Of a DNA stretch of 64,000 nucleotides, positions 19,129 to 31,880 are shown one piece after another. Position 1 is the first letter of the stretch; every line of letters starts with the position of its first letter. This stretch comes from Pterobdella sp. o SKG-2022. Lineage: Eukaryota > Annelida > Clitellata > Hirudinida > Piscicolidae. The notes below the pieces were generated by a model, which saw only the letters and a program-made list of their open reading frames with translations, had not been told where the DNA came from and made no database searches. Made by a program: the position numbers and the translations under genes. The stretch spans positions 32,051,783 through 32,115,782 of the forward strand of contig OZ038320.1 of NCBI GenBank assembly GCA_964035795.1, written 5' to 3'.

Positions 19129-22100
19129 ATGGAAAAAGAAACAAAATTCCAACAAATTATTTCCGAAATAAAGGTTATTTTTTTCAATTAAATACCTATT
19201 AAATTCTATACAGCTTTCGCAAAAATAATTTTACTAATATACCGTAAAGCTTGAATGCTTTGAATCATGTAAACCTGTTTCTGAATTTTAAATGATGTTT
19301 TATAATGGTCTAAAATGAAAAGCAACTATTTTTTCAAATTTAACTCATACTTTTCAGTAAGTACTGATTATGACTATAATGTAAAATTAGAAAAAAATTA
19401 GTAATCAAATTGAAATAATTTCAATGTTTAAGAAACTGTATTGTTGTTCAAGTTTCCAAAATTTTATTTGTGATAATGTGAGTTCAGCTTAAAAAAGCTT
19501 ATCTATGTTTGATCTAAATTGTATCATATATATATTCAAATGAAAACACTTTTAGAAGTTTAATTTATTCTACAAAGCTGTTTGTAAGATGAACTTACAT
19601 TATCAAATGGAGGTACAATTATCTAAATTTCATTCGTCTTTGGTTTTTTTGTATAATAGTTATGTGGTAATGAATATTATGCCACTATAATCACTAATTT
19701 TATTGAAAATTAAAATTTCAAAAAACCATTAATATATTTTTAAAATTTTCCAAACTGCATTAGAATTGGAATAAAAAAAATTTTATTCATAGAAAACTTT
19801 ATTTTCTCTTTCCCATCATAAAGTAATTAAATGGAAATACCAATAAAAATAAATAATGGATTTTTTCCTAAGTTTCTATAAAAATTGTGATAATAAAATT
19901 TTAAACCAGGATGTGTGTAAAATTGCATCATTAAAATAGTGGGGAGTAGAAACAACTGAGTATTTGAGTCTTAAAGGCAATTACATAAATTGCCAAATGA
20001 TAGGTGTATAGAAAAATTTTCAAAATTTATAAATACCTGTATGAATAATTAATTAGATAAACAAATATAACAGTGAATAGACATGTATTCTTAAGTATAT
20101 AGATAGAATACATTTGAAAAGGTGTTTATAGGGGCATAAACCTTCAAGACTTTCAGGGCCACATATTATACAAGAAAAAGATACAACAAAAGAAAAATAA
20201 AAAAACAAATCAAAAAGAAAACACACAGATAAATTATAAAATGGTAGTACACAAATAAATACTAAAATAAACAGATGGGTAAAGAGATTTACAAAATGTA
20301 GATGGGCAAATAGAGAGTAATACAGAGAGATAGGCAGACTATTTTGACAGTAAATGACATGTTGTGATTCATAATGATGCTATACAATTATGGCTCAGAT
20401 TATTTTTTCATAATAGTTTGATTGTTTTTATTTTTTATTTAATTGTGCACTCATTTTTGCACTACTGTGGTAATTTTTATTTTGGTTGAACATTAATAAT
20501 AAAAATATTTAAGTCTCAATTTGTTTAAATAAAAAGAATAAAAAAATTTTAAATATTGATAAAAAAAAATATTTTAAATGCCAATCATAAAACTCTAAAC
20601 AGGGTAGTTTTGTGGTGTGGGAGGATTTTGTAAAGCATGCCATCAAACTCCATTCCAACCTCAAGTCTGTATCTGTTTTTGTATTTGTTTATATGTTCAT
20701 ATGTTGTGCCCATGTTCATTTTTTCTTTGTTTTTGTTCATCTAAATGCTTATCAAACCATCTCATTTTTTCTACCTTTTGTTTTTATATATTTAAGAAAA
20801 ACAATAAAAATACACCATACTGGCAAAATATCAATGGAAGTTGAATAATAACACCACAAAACGTCAACTCATCACTAATGACATAAATAAAACCAATGGT
20901 AACATCACACCAGGCTGACTCTAGCATGTCTAAACAACTACAATGACAGCATGCAGCGATTGGCTGACTGTAGCACCAAACATTACCACCGGGCCCACAA
21001 CAATCAACACAATATCACCAACAATAACTATGACACTGATAGCGTTCATGAAATCAACTCTAACAATGACCAACCCACCACCCAACACGAGCGCATGGAC
21101 TTCAGCACACTTCTCATCAAGTTTACAATGAGGAACAAGAAGGTGGTCGAGCATCTTAAGGGGTTCACATGGTTCGGGGGGGTTATAGTTATTATTTTTG
21201 TTTTTATTGTTATCAATTTTTGTTTTTATTATTGATTTATTGTTTTTGTTGCTTCATGCTTAATACTAACTGATTATTATTTCTTCAAGTTTATCATACT
21301 TCATTGTTATTGTTCAACTACATGCATAAATAATTAGCTTCGAAACTAAATAAAAACCTAATTAGTATTCATGGGATTAATATAATATTGCTATTCACAA
21401 CGTCATGCTTACGCAATGAACCTCATGAATATTCATAAATACATGAATAATCAGTTCTATAATACATACATAATTAACTTTATGAATATTCATGATAGTT
21501 CTTTGATGGAGTCGTTAGCGTCACCACTGCAAGAGAAGATCGATGAGTGGAAGAAAAACGTGGTGATGATGGATAAAGAACACTCTAAAGGTAGGTAGAT
21601 GGATAGATATTTGGTAGGTAGGTAGATAAATATTTGGTAGTTATATGGATAGATATTTTGTAAATAGATATTTGGTAAGTAGATAGATAAACACGATGTT
21701 GATGGTTCAGAGAGCAAAAAGTTAGTTGGAGAAGTGAAGAAGTGTTCCAACGAGGTCTCGAGATTGAAGAAAAAGAAAAACAACAAGGGTGGGTCTACAT
21801 GTCCTTTTAGCTGTTTCTCTATGTCTATTTACCTATGTCTATATTCTCTCTTTTTTCTTCATCCTTCTATCTATATTTCTATATCCCTTCATTTATGTTT
21901 TATCCTTTTATTTTTATCTACTTATTTTTTTCTATATTTTTTGCCTGCTTTTATTCTTTTCTACTTTGTTTCCAAATTATTTTTCACATATTTTTCAATT
22001 TCTCAATTCAAGGCAAGATAGACACGCCTTCAAAACTGGATCTAGCAACCAAAGAGCTTGCCTTTCAAACAAGTTAGTCTTTATCATTATTTAATACTAC

Positions 22101-22462
22101 TACTAATGCCAATAGCAATAATAAAATTCTTATCAATAATAAGGCCCATCTCATTAATTTATTATGGTTATCTTAGTTGTTACTGTTATGATTATTTTGA
22201 CTTTCTACAGTATTTTCATTACTACCATTATTATTATTATTATTTTTATTATTAATCTCATTATCATGATCTCAGGCAACTTGGAGTTGTTGCAGCACAC
22301 ATGGATGGAGCAGGCAGCATTTGAAGACATGAGTCATTATGGCCTCTTTGTCTCCCTCTATGTACCTCTCTTTGTTAGTGTGTTTTTGTATTTATCTATC
22401 TATTGTTTTTATCTGCTTATACGTTCATCTATCTGTGTAGGTATTGATTCTTCTGGTTGAAA

Positions 22463-22516
<54 letters not shown>

Positions 22517-25402
22517 GTCGATTATTCAAATTATTTGTCAACACACCAATATGACAACAGGACAAGGAGTTGTCAATAATGAGTGAGATAGACAAAATGA
22601 AGGACATTTTTTCTACATTGAGTGCAATCTCATCATCTCCCTACCTCCGTAACCAATCACCATCAAACCTACTTCGTAGACGTGTAACTAACCAATTAGA
22701 TGCTGCTAAACACCTCTCATTTATGTCTCCCAATAAACTCCGACCAATCACAACTCTTTCTCCTGTCCTCCATTATGAATCATGTCAACACAGGCGGTCT
22801 GAGGTAGTGCAACCATCCCGCAATGACAGCTGTCAACAAAACAATCTCGACCAATCAAAACCAATTGAATCTTGCCAACTTCGAATGACCACTCCAAAAA
22901 CAATGAATAGCAACTCTCCAAGCCACTCAGCAACCTTAACTAGGTCATCTTGCCACGCCTATTTCAGCCCCTACTCCGCCTACGATGAGTCACCACCTTT
23001 TGACTCCACCCTCAACGTCAAAAGCGTCTCAATGGTCGGAGACTTTTTCGACGCCTCCCACTCGTTCAAGTATGATGTCAGCGCTGTAAATAGCCTCAAA
23101 CCACCGAATAATGATGATGATGCGCATTTGCATAGTAACAGTAACATTGTCTCAGATAAAATATGCAGTGTCAACAGTACCACAGCCAACAATAATAATA
23201 ATTGCCCTAGGAATATTATTTCTGACACAACAAACACAAATGAGATCAGACAGGGTATGAGTAATAGCATCACTAACTGTTGTGATGCTGTTGATGGTTG
23301 TGCTATCATTAATAATGATCTCAATAGTAACAGTAATAACTTCAACAGCAACAATAATGTCGACAACATTAGTAACAGTGTTGACACCAGCAACACCAGT
23401 GTGAACGACAACACAAGTGAGGATCAAGTGACGATGCACAGGTCTTCAATAAGCAGTCTGCCAAACCCCATCCAGCTGCAACGCCACCATCAACAAATGT
23501 TGCAACATCTTTCTCAACAAAACATCCCACATCAAAATCTCTTGCCACATCAACATCTTTCTCAACAACACATCCCACATCAACATCGCAACTCCCTCCA
23601 TTACTCCATCAGTCACAAAAATTTCACTAGCAAGTTTAACGATAACATAAACAATAATAACAACAACAACATTAATAATAATAATAATATGACTTCCGAC
23701 TTCAACATGCGACCCATGTCTTATGCATCAAGTTAGTTGTTTTGTGTTCACTTGTTGCATTAGTGTTTGAAATACTACTCTCCATCTTTTGAATGCAACA
23801 GCAACAATAATAAAAAAAGTAAAAAATAACTAACAATAAAAATAATAATTAACAGTAACTAAAATAATAATAATAATAACGGTGATAACAATAATAAAAT
23901 ATCAATTTTTATTATTATTATTATTAAGATTTTTATAGCGCACCCCTGTTAATTACAATATTAACGACTAAAACACGCTGAGTTGCAGCTATTTACTATT
24001 CAAGGGATTTAAACAATTCAGAATGACATTGTGCTTGAAACCTGGAGATTTCTATAATAATAAAAATAATAATATTAGTACTAAAAGAAATAATAATAAT
24101 AATAGAAATAATAAATTTAAATCTCCAGTATTTTTATAGATGAAAAAACTCAATATTAAAATTGTTTTCTTTATTTTTTTTATAAAAATTCAAGTGCTTG
24201 ATGTTTTTATGTTCTTGTTGGGCCATTTAGTTCATCCTGCTTTCAAAATAGTGCACTAAGGATGTGTTTTGTGCATTCAAACCTTTTAAACATTACTCTA
24301 GTTATTATTATTATCATTTTTATTGTTATGATTATTTATATTATTTTTTTTTTGATTCTTGCTATAATGTACTGAGTGAACCTAGTAGGAAAAGAATTTA
24401 AATCAAACACGTTTATGGACTCAATCAACTCACTTCATGATGATGATTGTTGTTGTTGTTGAGCACCAGCTTCAAAAAAACTTTTCGGAGAGACACTCTT
24501 TGGAGCGAGTACCAAAAGAAACTTGTATCTTCGAGTTGTTTGTGACTTTTGGTGAGCATTGAAAAATTATGAATAGATTCTCGAAATTCTTTCTTGTGGG
24601 AAGCTGACGTTGTTGAGAACCTTTTTGACACTCTTGTTGGAGTGCTCACCTGACACCTTGATGGTGTTTGGTGCTGGCAGTTCAACTGAGCTCCATGTCT
24701 TTTAGTCATTGAAGTGTTTCCTTTGAGTTTTTTTAATTATATTACTCCATTTTTTAAAAATGAGTATGAGAATTATTACTCTTATTATTTTCATAGTTAT
24801 TAGTAATAATAATAATAAATAATAGAGTTATTATTATGACGTCAGACACAGGACACACGGCAGACAAGATATATGCTCGACCGAACATTCCTAATAAGCC
24901 TCTGCCTGTTCCTATGCCTACCCTGCCATCTGTATGTGCTTGTTTCTGTTTTTTGTCTCTCTGTGTCTGTGCTTTTTGAATGTTTTTCTCAAGTTGCATG
25001 TGTGTGTATATGCCTGCCTTTGGTTGTTCATGTGTTTTTGATATTACTTGTTATTTCACTGGTTGTGTGTGTACCATTGTTGGTGCGTCTGATTGTCTTT
25101 CTGTTTTTTTGTTATTATAGTTAATCTCTTTTGTTCTTTGGTTGTCTGTGTACATGTGTTCAAGTAGGCCTATGTTTTCAACAGTCAATATTGCACTAAC
25201 CAATAAATTCAACAGACAGACCAAATGACCACACCCACAAATGAAGAACAGCCTATTATGAAGGAGTTCTTAAATTCCAGCCAATCATTACACTCAAATC
25301 AGCTGTCAAGTGGTTATTGCAGCTTAAATAACAGCACCTTCGTGGAAATCAGCCAGACAGCTGATGGTTGGCTGCCATTTGTCAATTATTTGGCGTTTGT
25401 TC

Positions 25403-25433
<31 letters not shown>

Positions 25434-26925
25434 TACTATTATTATATTATGATTTCTCAATAATATTGGATTGGATAGAAAAACAAGAGTTTGTTGAAAT
25501 TTTTCATGACTTTGTGAGACCAACCCACATTATCCATGATTTTTATCATTTATCGTTACATTATTTTTATCACTCATCTTTTTATTATGCAATTAGAGAT
25601 AATCATTATTATTAAGCACATTATCATTCAATCAGAGATTGACATTCTGTTGGAGAGAGGATTGGGAGATTTGATTGGTTGGTTGATATTTAATACATTC
25701 AGTCACTTTTTTTCAAAAGTTGGTAGTATTAACAAAAAACTGAATAATAAAAAAATCTATTTTTAGAAAATAATGATATTAATATTAATAATCCTTGTAT
25801 AAAAATGATGACTTATGAGACTAATGACAAGTGAACAAATATTCAACAGAAAACTTCAACTCATCAAACTTGCCTGGAATGTTGGCTACCAAACAACAAC
25901 AACAAATTCAACAAAATCCACTTCAACAACAACAAATTCAACAACATCCACTTCAACAACAACAACAACAAATTCAACAACATCCACTTCAACAACAACA
26001 ACAAATTCAACAACATCCACTTCAACAAATTCAACAACATCCACTTCAACAACAACAACAAATTCAACAACATCCACTTCAACAACAACAACAACAACAA
26101 ATTCAACAACATCCACTTCAACAACAACAACAACAACAAATTCAACAACATCCATCTCAACAAAAACACACTGAGTATGCTGTCCCTTGCATACAAAAAA
26201 AATTAATTAATACCTTTAATAATAACAATAATAATCAAAATAATAGGAATAATAATCAAAATATAAATATGAAAAATGATCATAATGTAAATAATAAAAC
26301 CAATGATTTTGATGACTCGTTTCCACCACCGCCTGATGATTTCCTGTTGTCTCACCAACAAGATGCACTTAGAAATGCATACATACAACAAGACAGACAA
26401 AAACAACAAGACGTAAATACAAAACAAGATATGCAAATACAACAAGTAAGACAAACAGAAGAAGACAAACATATACCTATTCAACAACAAAATCCACTCA
26501 AACAACAATCTTCAAGTCAACTTTCGAAAATACCCCAAAAACAACAACATCTGAAAGCTCAACAACAATCAAAATGTAGACCTCAAAATCAACAAATCAA
26601 AGCAGCAAATCAACAAAAACAAATGTTGAAACAACCACCTAAACCGCAACAAAAACAACAACAACCAACACCACAAAAACCACAACAACAACCAACACCA
26701 CAGCCAAAACATCAACAAAAACAACAACCAACACCACCACAAAAACCAAAACATCAACAACCCACACCACAACAACATCAACAACAACCCACACCACAAC
26801 AATTAAAATCACTTCCTCCCGTCTTCCCAAAACCCTGCAAAAACAACGCTCTCAGGAATTCTTTCAGCTCAGCTCACAACAAAATTAATAACAGTAATAA
26901 TAACAACAACATTAATAACAATAGC

Positions 26926-26957
<32 letters not shown>

Positions 26958-27033
26958 CTTAGGCTCACTGATAAGGGGAGTGAGTCTGAGGAGGACCATA
27001 AGTAATGACAGGTCTGCTCCTGTGTTCGAGTGA
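19129..27033 (+). CDS. MTSS1: MTSS1/MIM-like I-BAR and WH2 protein (complete, 10 exons)
   Basis: Membrane-bending actin regulator of the missing-in-metastasis family. Exons: 19129-19173, 20603-20664, 20914-21171, 21499-21590, 21711-21788, 22013-22072, 22276-22373, 22561-23731, 25220-25366, 25850-27033; phases close, 1,064 residues. Exon 1 (MEKETKFQQIISEIK) matches the family start and joins GSFVVWEDFVKHAIKLHS. The I-BAR helices follow (LLIKFTMRNKKVVEHL, LASPLQEKIDEWKK, KKCSNEVSRLKKKKN, ELSIMSEIDKMKDIFSTL), ending near residue 250. Then come a Ser/Asn-rich region, the family motif QLSSGYCS (exon 9), a polyQ/IQQHPL repeat, Pro-rich FPPPPDDF, and a C-terminal WH2 motif (LGSLIRGVSLRRT) followed by the diagnostic NDRSAP. 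The odd feature is a stretch of about 35 Asn/His-rich residues inserted in the I-BAR domain (exon 3). Poly(A) signal near 27073. The first and third exon ends are the least certain. Confidence 0.93.
19471..19605. mobile_element. Short TIR element (MITE-like), full copy
   Basis: About 135 bases bounded by imperfect inverted repeats of about 30 bases: the left end TGATAATGTGAGTTCA mirrors the right end TGAACTTACATTATCA. It lies in intron 1 of MTSS1 and has no coding capacity. A related half copy lies at 60958-61031. A clear target-site duplication was not seen. Confidence 0.75.
22467..22515. repeat. (TA)n microsatellite
   Basis: Perfect TA run in MTSS1 intron 7. Confidence 0.95.
23905..24065. 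repeat. Probable dispersed repeat with ATT leader
   Basis: An ATT run is followed by AAGATTTTTATAGCGCACCC and non-repetitive sequence. A run of trinucleotides joined to TTTTTATAGCGC-like sequence is seen in many short interspersed repeats of marine and other invertebrates. A similar core (TTTTTATAGTGCTAGTCC) is at about 43508. It lies in MTSS1 intron 8. Family not identified. Confidence 0.4.
24420..24720 (-). other. Non-repetitive island with a 94-codon minus-strand ORF
   Basis: Within MTSS1 intron 8. The base composition is more balanced than its surroundings. The minus-strand ORF (24709-24425) contains HGAQLNCQHQTPSRCQ and FFWYSLQRVSLRKVF and matches nothing I recognise. It may be a decayed repeat or a nested exon; there is no proof of either. 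Confidence 0.25.
25892..26165 (+). repeat. Coding minisatellite (IQQHPLQQQ)n in MTSS1
   Basis: About nine copies of a unit of roughly 18-39 bases built from CAA runs plus ATTCAACAACATCCACTT, in frame in exon 10. It encodes Gln runs separated by IQQHPL. Copy number is likely to vary between alleles. Confidence 0.9.
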
Positions 27034-27755
27034 GGAGGAGGATGATGATGATGATGATATCTCAATCATGATAATAAAATTTTCAAATAATAATTATAAT
27101 ATTTTTTTTATTAAAAAAATAATATTAACGTCATTAATACTAAAAATAACAATATGAACAATCATAATAATAACAAAAGGCAGTATGAATAATATAATAA
27201 AAACAACAAAAATAATGAGTCACACGGGATGATATAATATTGTTCAACCTTGCCGAGATCTCAAGCAATCTATATTATTTCATTATTTTTTTTTATTATC
27301 TTGTTTTTTATTATTATTATTTTTATCATTTCTTATCGATAGAACATTTATAAATTACATGTCCACTGTAGATAGTATGTTGAAAATCACTAACTGTCAT
27401 TATAATGTATTTTATATCCGTCTGAAGTCTTCATCAAAGTTTTTTAGTTATTATGTAGATTCATTTTTAATAAAATTGTATTTGCTTGTTATTTATTGTC
27501 TTTACCGGATATTACTTTTATACATTATTCCTAATTATATTCATAATTTTTGTCATGATCGGCATCGTTATTTTGTTCAAAAAGTTAAATTATGACGGTA
27601 AATATAAACAATATGAATGTTACGTTGCTGTGACTTGTAATATTGTAATTCGTGGCGGTGTGGGTTTGTGTGTGCTTATATTTTTTGTTGATGTTTTTTG
27701 TACATTTTCGTATGTTTGTATATATTTTTTTAAAAATATTTTTTAGTTCAATTTT

Positions 27756-27758
<3 letters not shown>

Positions 27759-27840
<82 letters not shown>
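27759..27840. repeat. (TG)n microsatellite
   Basis: Perfect TG run of about 80 bases. Confidence 0.97.
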
Positions 27841-27841
<1 letters not shown>

Positions 27842-30800
27842 TATTCCTTTTCGTTTTTATGTATGGGAATAAATATTTTATTCTGTATGTATGCGTTTTC
27901 ATATTTATGGTTTTAATCAATGTTTCCATCTTCCATATTTCAGAGATTATTTCCAAGTTTTTACACTCGAATAATAAAGTATTTAATTCTCATCTACTCA
28001 ATCATATGAGTCTATTGATAAACGATGTTTTATAATTTGTCTTTGTCATAATGCTTAATCATATTTGATATCAAAACACACATGTTAAGTGTGTGTTTCT
28101 ATCAAGTGTTAGTCGCATTAGTATTATAAAAGAATGGCAGTGTAAGAGGTACTATAAGGATTCCTTCTTCTCACACAGTGTCATTTTAAACTTCGTTTAT
28201 AATGATGTACCAAAATATATATTTATGTTCTTCTATTTATGAACATGTATTTACTTCCAGTATCGATGGTAACAGTGATTTTTAACAAAAACTTCACATT
28301 TTAAAAGTAGATTTTAGTTTTGAAGATTTGATAGTTTGAAGTTGTCAATGATGACGTTGAGGAGAGATGAGATTCAGATGACGACAGTAGTCACTGCTGG
28401 TAGACTGTTACTCGCCCTAATTTGAAAAATGCACTGCATCATTTTATTGGCTCCTTCTTCACTATGTCTCATTGTCTGCAGCAATAATATGTACCAGATG
28501 ACTCCATCATTACTTAACCTAGCTGCGATCAAATCATGTCTCCCGTTCAATACTCGATTCACAATATTCCTTCTACCTCTGAGATCAAACTGTTCTTAGT
28601 CCCTTTGTGAAAATTCTTTGTCTTAGAGAACAAAAACTAACATATAAACTTCAATGAACATACCCTCGAGACAGAACTGAATGTCAAAGTCGAACAACAT
28701 TTTCACTCCATCAAATAACCTTATTTTTATCCAATTTCAACATTATATTAATCTGGTTTAATATTATATTTTCTCAACAAAATCCCCTATAATTTTGTAT
28801 TAGCATGATTTTACGTCATATTTGAAAATATTGAAAACATTGAACTCATGATAACTTCAGATATTAAGCAATTATACATATAATACATACAACATTATCA
28901 TTGTCACATCCTTTTTATGATTTCATTATTCCCTGATATCACCTTTATTGCTTCTCTTCTTCACACAAGTGAATCTTAAGGAGATATAACATTTCTTTCA
29001 AATCACCACACGTATTTTTGATATGGAAATTATCAACTTAGTTTAGTCGTGTCATTTTCGACTATATTGTTTATGAGTGAAGAACGATAAACCATCCTAG
29101 GTTTGTTATGTTGGTGGTATGTCATGGCTGTCGGGAGGTATCAAACGCTTGAACTGAGGTTGTTATTATTTTTATTATGCTGTTATTTTTGTTTTTAATC
29201 GTATGCTTATTGTTTTTCTGTTATTTTTTTTATTGTTTATAGTGTTATTTTTTATTATTGTTGGTATTTATTATTTGTTCATTATTAAACGGTTGTAGAA
29301 TTTCCTTGAATTGTTCTACTTTGGTATTTTTGGTTTGCAATATTTCAACGTTTAGATACATCAATTTATAATTTATTCACAAGTTAGAAGATGTTTTTCA
29401 TGTGAATTCCATCGTGGCTGAATCTGGCCTGGATGTATTCAATTCGAGTATTTTCGTGTAAATAATTACTTGGCTACTGATGCTTATTTTGTATGGAGGT
29501 AACATTCTCAGGAACTTATCGCGGTGTTCAAAACATTATCAGGGCTGTAGTGGTTAATATTTTGCTGAGATTTGTGAATAAATTTTTTGACTCCCTATTC
29601 TATAAACATACAAATGCCGAGAATCAAATTTAAGGAATGACATGCAAAATTGGCGCCAGTAGTTATATTCTGCTTTTCTGTTATATGAGATAAGTCTTTG
29701 AAATGGCAGTTATATATATGTTGATATCTATCATTATCTTTGGGGCTTGGTTTTTCGATAATTCCAGGTTGGTCACTGACTTACTATGATCATCGAATCA
29801 TTAGGGTCAAGATGGACCTGGAAAGATTACAGTCTGTTTATTGAATCAGAAGCGGAATAGATTTGATAACATTTTGATGGTTAAGAGCTGTGCATCGAAC
29901 AACAACAATGATACCTCGCCATCGTACAAAAGTTATAATACATGAGTTGTATAATTAGTAAATTTAATACATAAAGTGTTTATGTATATATCATTCCAAG
30001 TTACAAGGATGAGGAAGTGTTCATAATTAGATTAATTAACACAAATAATCAAACACATTATAATGATTGTAATAATTTTGATTGAATATTAACGGTTAAT
30101 TGGATGAACGACCAAGATTGTGTGGTTTGAGATTTATTGTTAGTTTTGTTGGAAGTTATAATAGAATAAATATATTTGAATTTTTCATAATAATTCAAGA
30201 GCTGGTTAGAAGGAGACTTAATCTGATGATGTGTGCAGAAGGGTCGTGGTCGACGATGACGTATAAAAAAAAATTTTAAAGCCAGAATTAAAAAGTGATA
30301 ATTATATTTTGAAAATTATAATAATTATATTTTAGGTATTATGTTATAATGAAGAATATTCAGAATAAAGGTAGTAATAATAATGTGAAAGATTTACAAG
30401 AATGCGAATGGAGAATACAAATTCAAATGACACCAACAAGAAAAATATGAACCGCAATAATTTGGGTTAAAAAATAACTTTGATAAGAAAAAAAACTTTA
30501 ATGAAAAAAATAATGAGAAATAGACACGAGATTTTGAGGGAAGTATTCTGACTTGATGGAGGTGGGAAAGATATTAAAATTAAAGAAAGAAATATATAAA
30601 GAAAAATAAATGAAAAAATCATAACGAAAAAGAATGAAGAGTTGAAGACATGAAAAGATAAAATGGAAGAAATTAGAGAAACAACATGCATGATTGCATC
30701 GAGGTGTGATGTTTCATCTTTTTAATAATAATCCTGATAATGAAGTATTAATGAAAATAAATTAACTTGATAAATAATAGAGGCACCAAAATTGAGAAAA

Positions 30801-31539
30801 GAAACAGAGAAAGTAATGTTGAAGAGGTCGGTGAGGGGTTAAAGGAGACCTGGAGTATTATCAGTTTAGAAAAAAAGATTATGAATATCAAAAGTAATAA
30901 TAATAATAATATGAAAAATAATATGAGCAATGAATAATAATAAATTAGGTATACATAATTATTAATAAAAATACAATATAAAATATTTGTTGTCATGATC
31001 AATGTGATAAAACTTATAGTGGCTTTGATTTATAATGATTTATTTGATATTTGATTTATAGTGGCTTTGATGTATAAATGATAAAAATAAATATAAAGAT
31101 GATTCTAAACATAATATTATTTGCAAAGCTATAATAAATCAAATATTATTTTTATTATTATTATTGTTATTTTTATTTTATTTTTATTTTATTGTTGCTT
31201 GATGATGGACAGAGGTTAATGAAGGTGAAGTGATAACGAGAAAAAAAATCAAGAACATAAATAATGATTTTAAAAAAATTAATTATACTATTCACAAATC
31301 ACTCTTCAAGATGAAATAAAAAATAAAACAAATGATATTAATAAACTAAATAAAAACGAAATAGTAAAAGACATGATTAAAATTATATAATCATAAAAAT
31401 AAAAAAGATATTGGAAAATAATAGTGAAAGTACAACTATAATAAAAAATAATAATGATAATACTTATAACTAGAAGTATAAACAAAGATAAATAATGAGA
31501 GGTGGAATGACGGGTGCGTAATGATGATACATGTATATA

Positions 31540-31880
31540 CTGCTTCGTTGCTGGATAGATGGAAGAAAATGGAAGAAATTGGATGGATGAATGAAAGAAA
31601 ATGGATTGGTGGAAGAATGGTTGGAAGACTAAATGAAAATCAATAGAAAAGACAAAAATAAAATGAATGAATGAAAAGATTGATAAAAAATGGATGGATG
31701 AAAGATTAATTAAATGAATGAATAAGCTCAAAAAGGTTAATGATAGATGGATAGCAGACTTCAAAGGATGATTAAATACATAGCGTGATGGGTTGGTGGT
31801 GGGTGGATGGATGGATAGATGATGGATTGGTTTCTGGATAGATGGAAAGATTAGTGGATGGATGGAAAAGACAAACGGAA
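31540..31880. repeat. Degenerate (GGAT)n tract
   Basis: GGATGGATGAATG-like array, the reverse complement of the CATC tracts found elsewhere in the window. Confidence 0.85.

Noticed and set aside
22980..23414. 144-codon Leu-rich minus-strand ORF
   Set aside because: Antisense of MTSS1 exon 8.
25864..26196. Leu-rich minus-strand and Thr-rich plus-strand ORFs
   Set aside because: Alternative-frame readings of the CAA-based coding minisatellite of MTSS1 exon 10.
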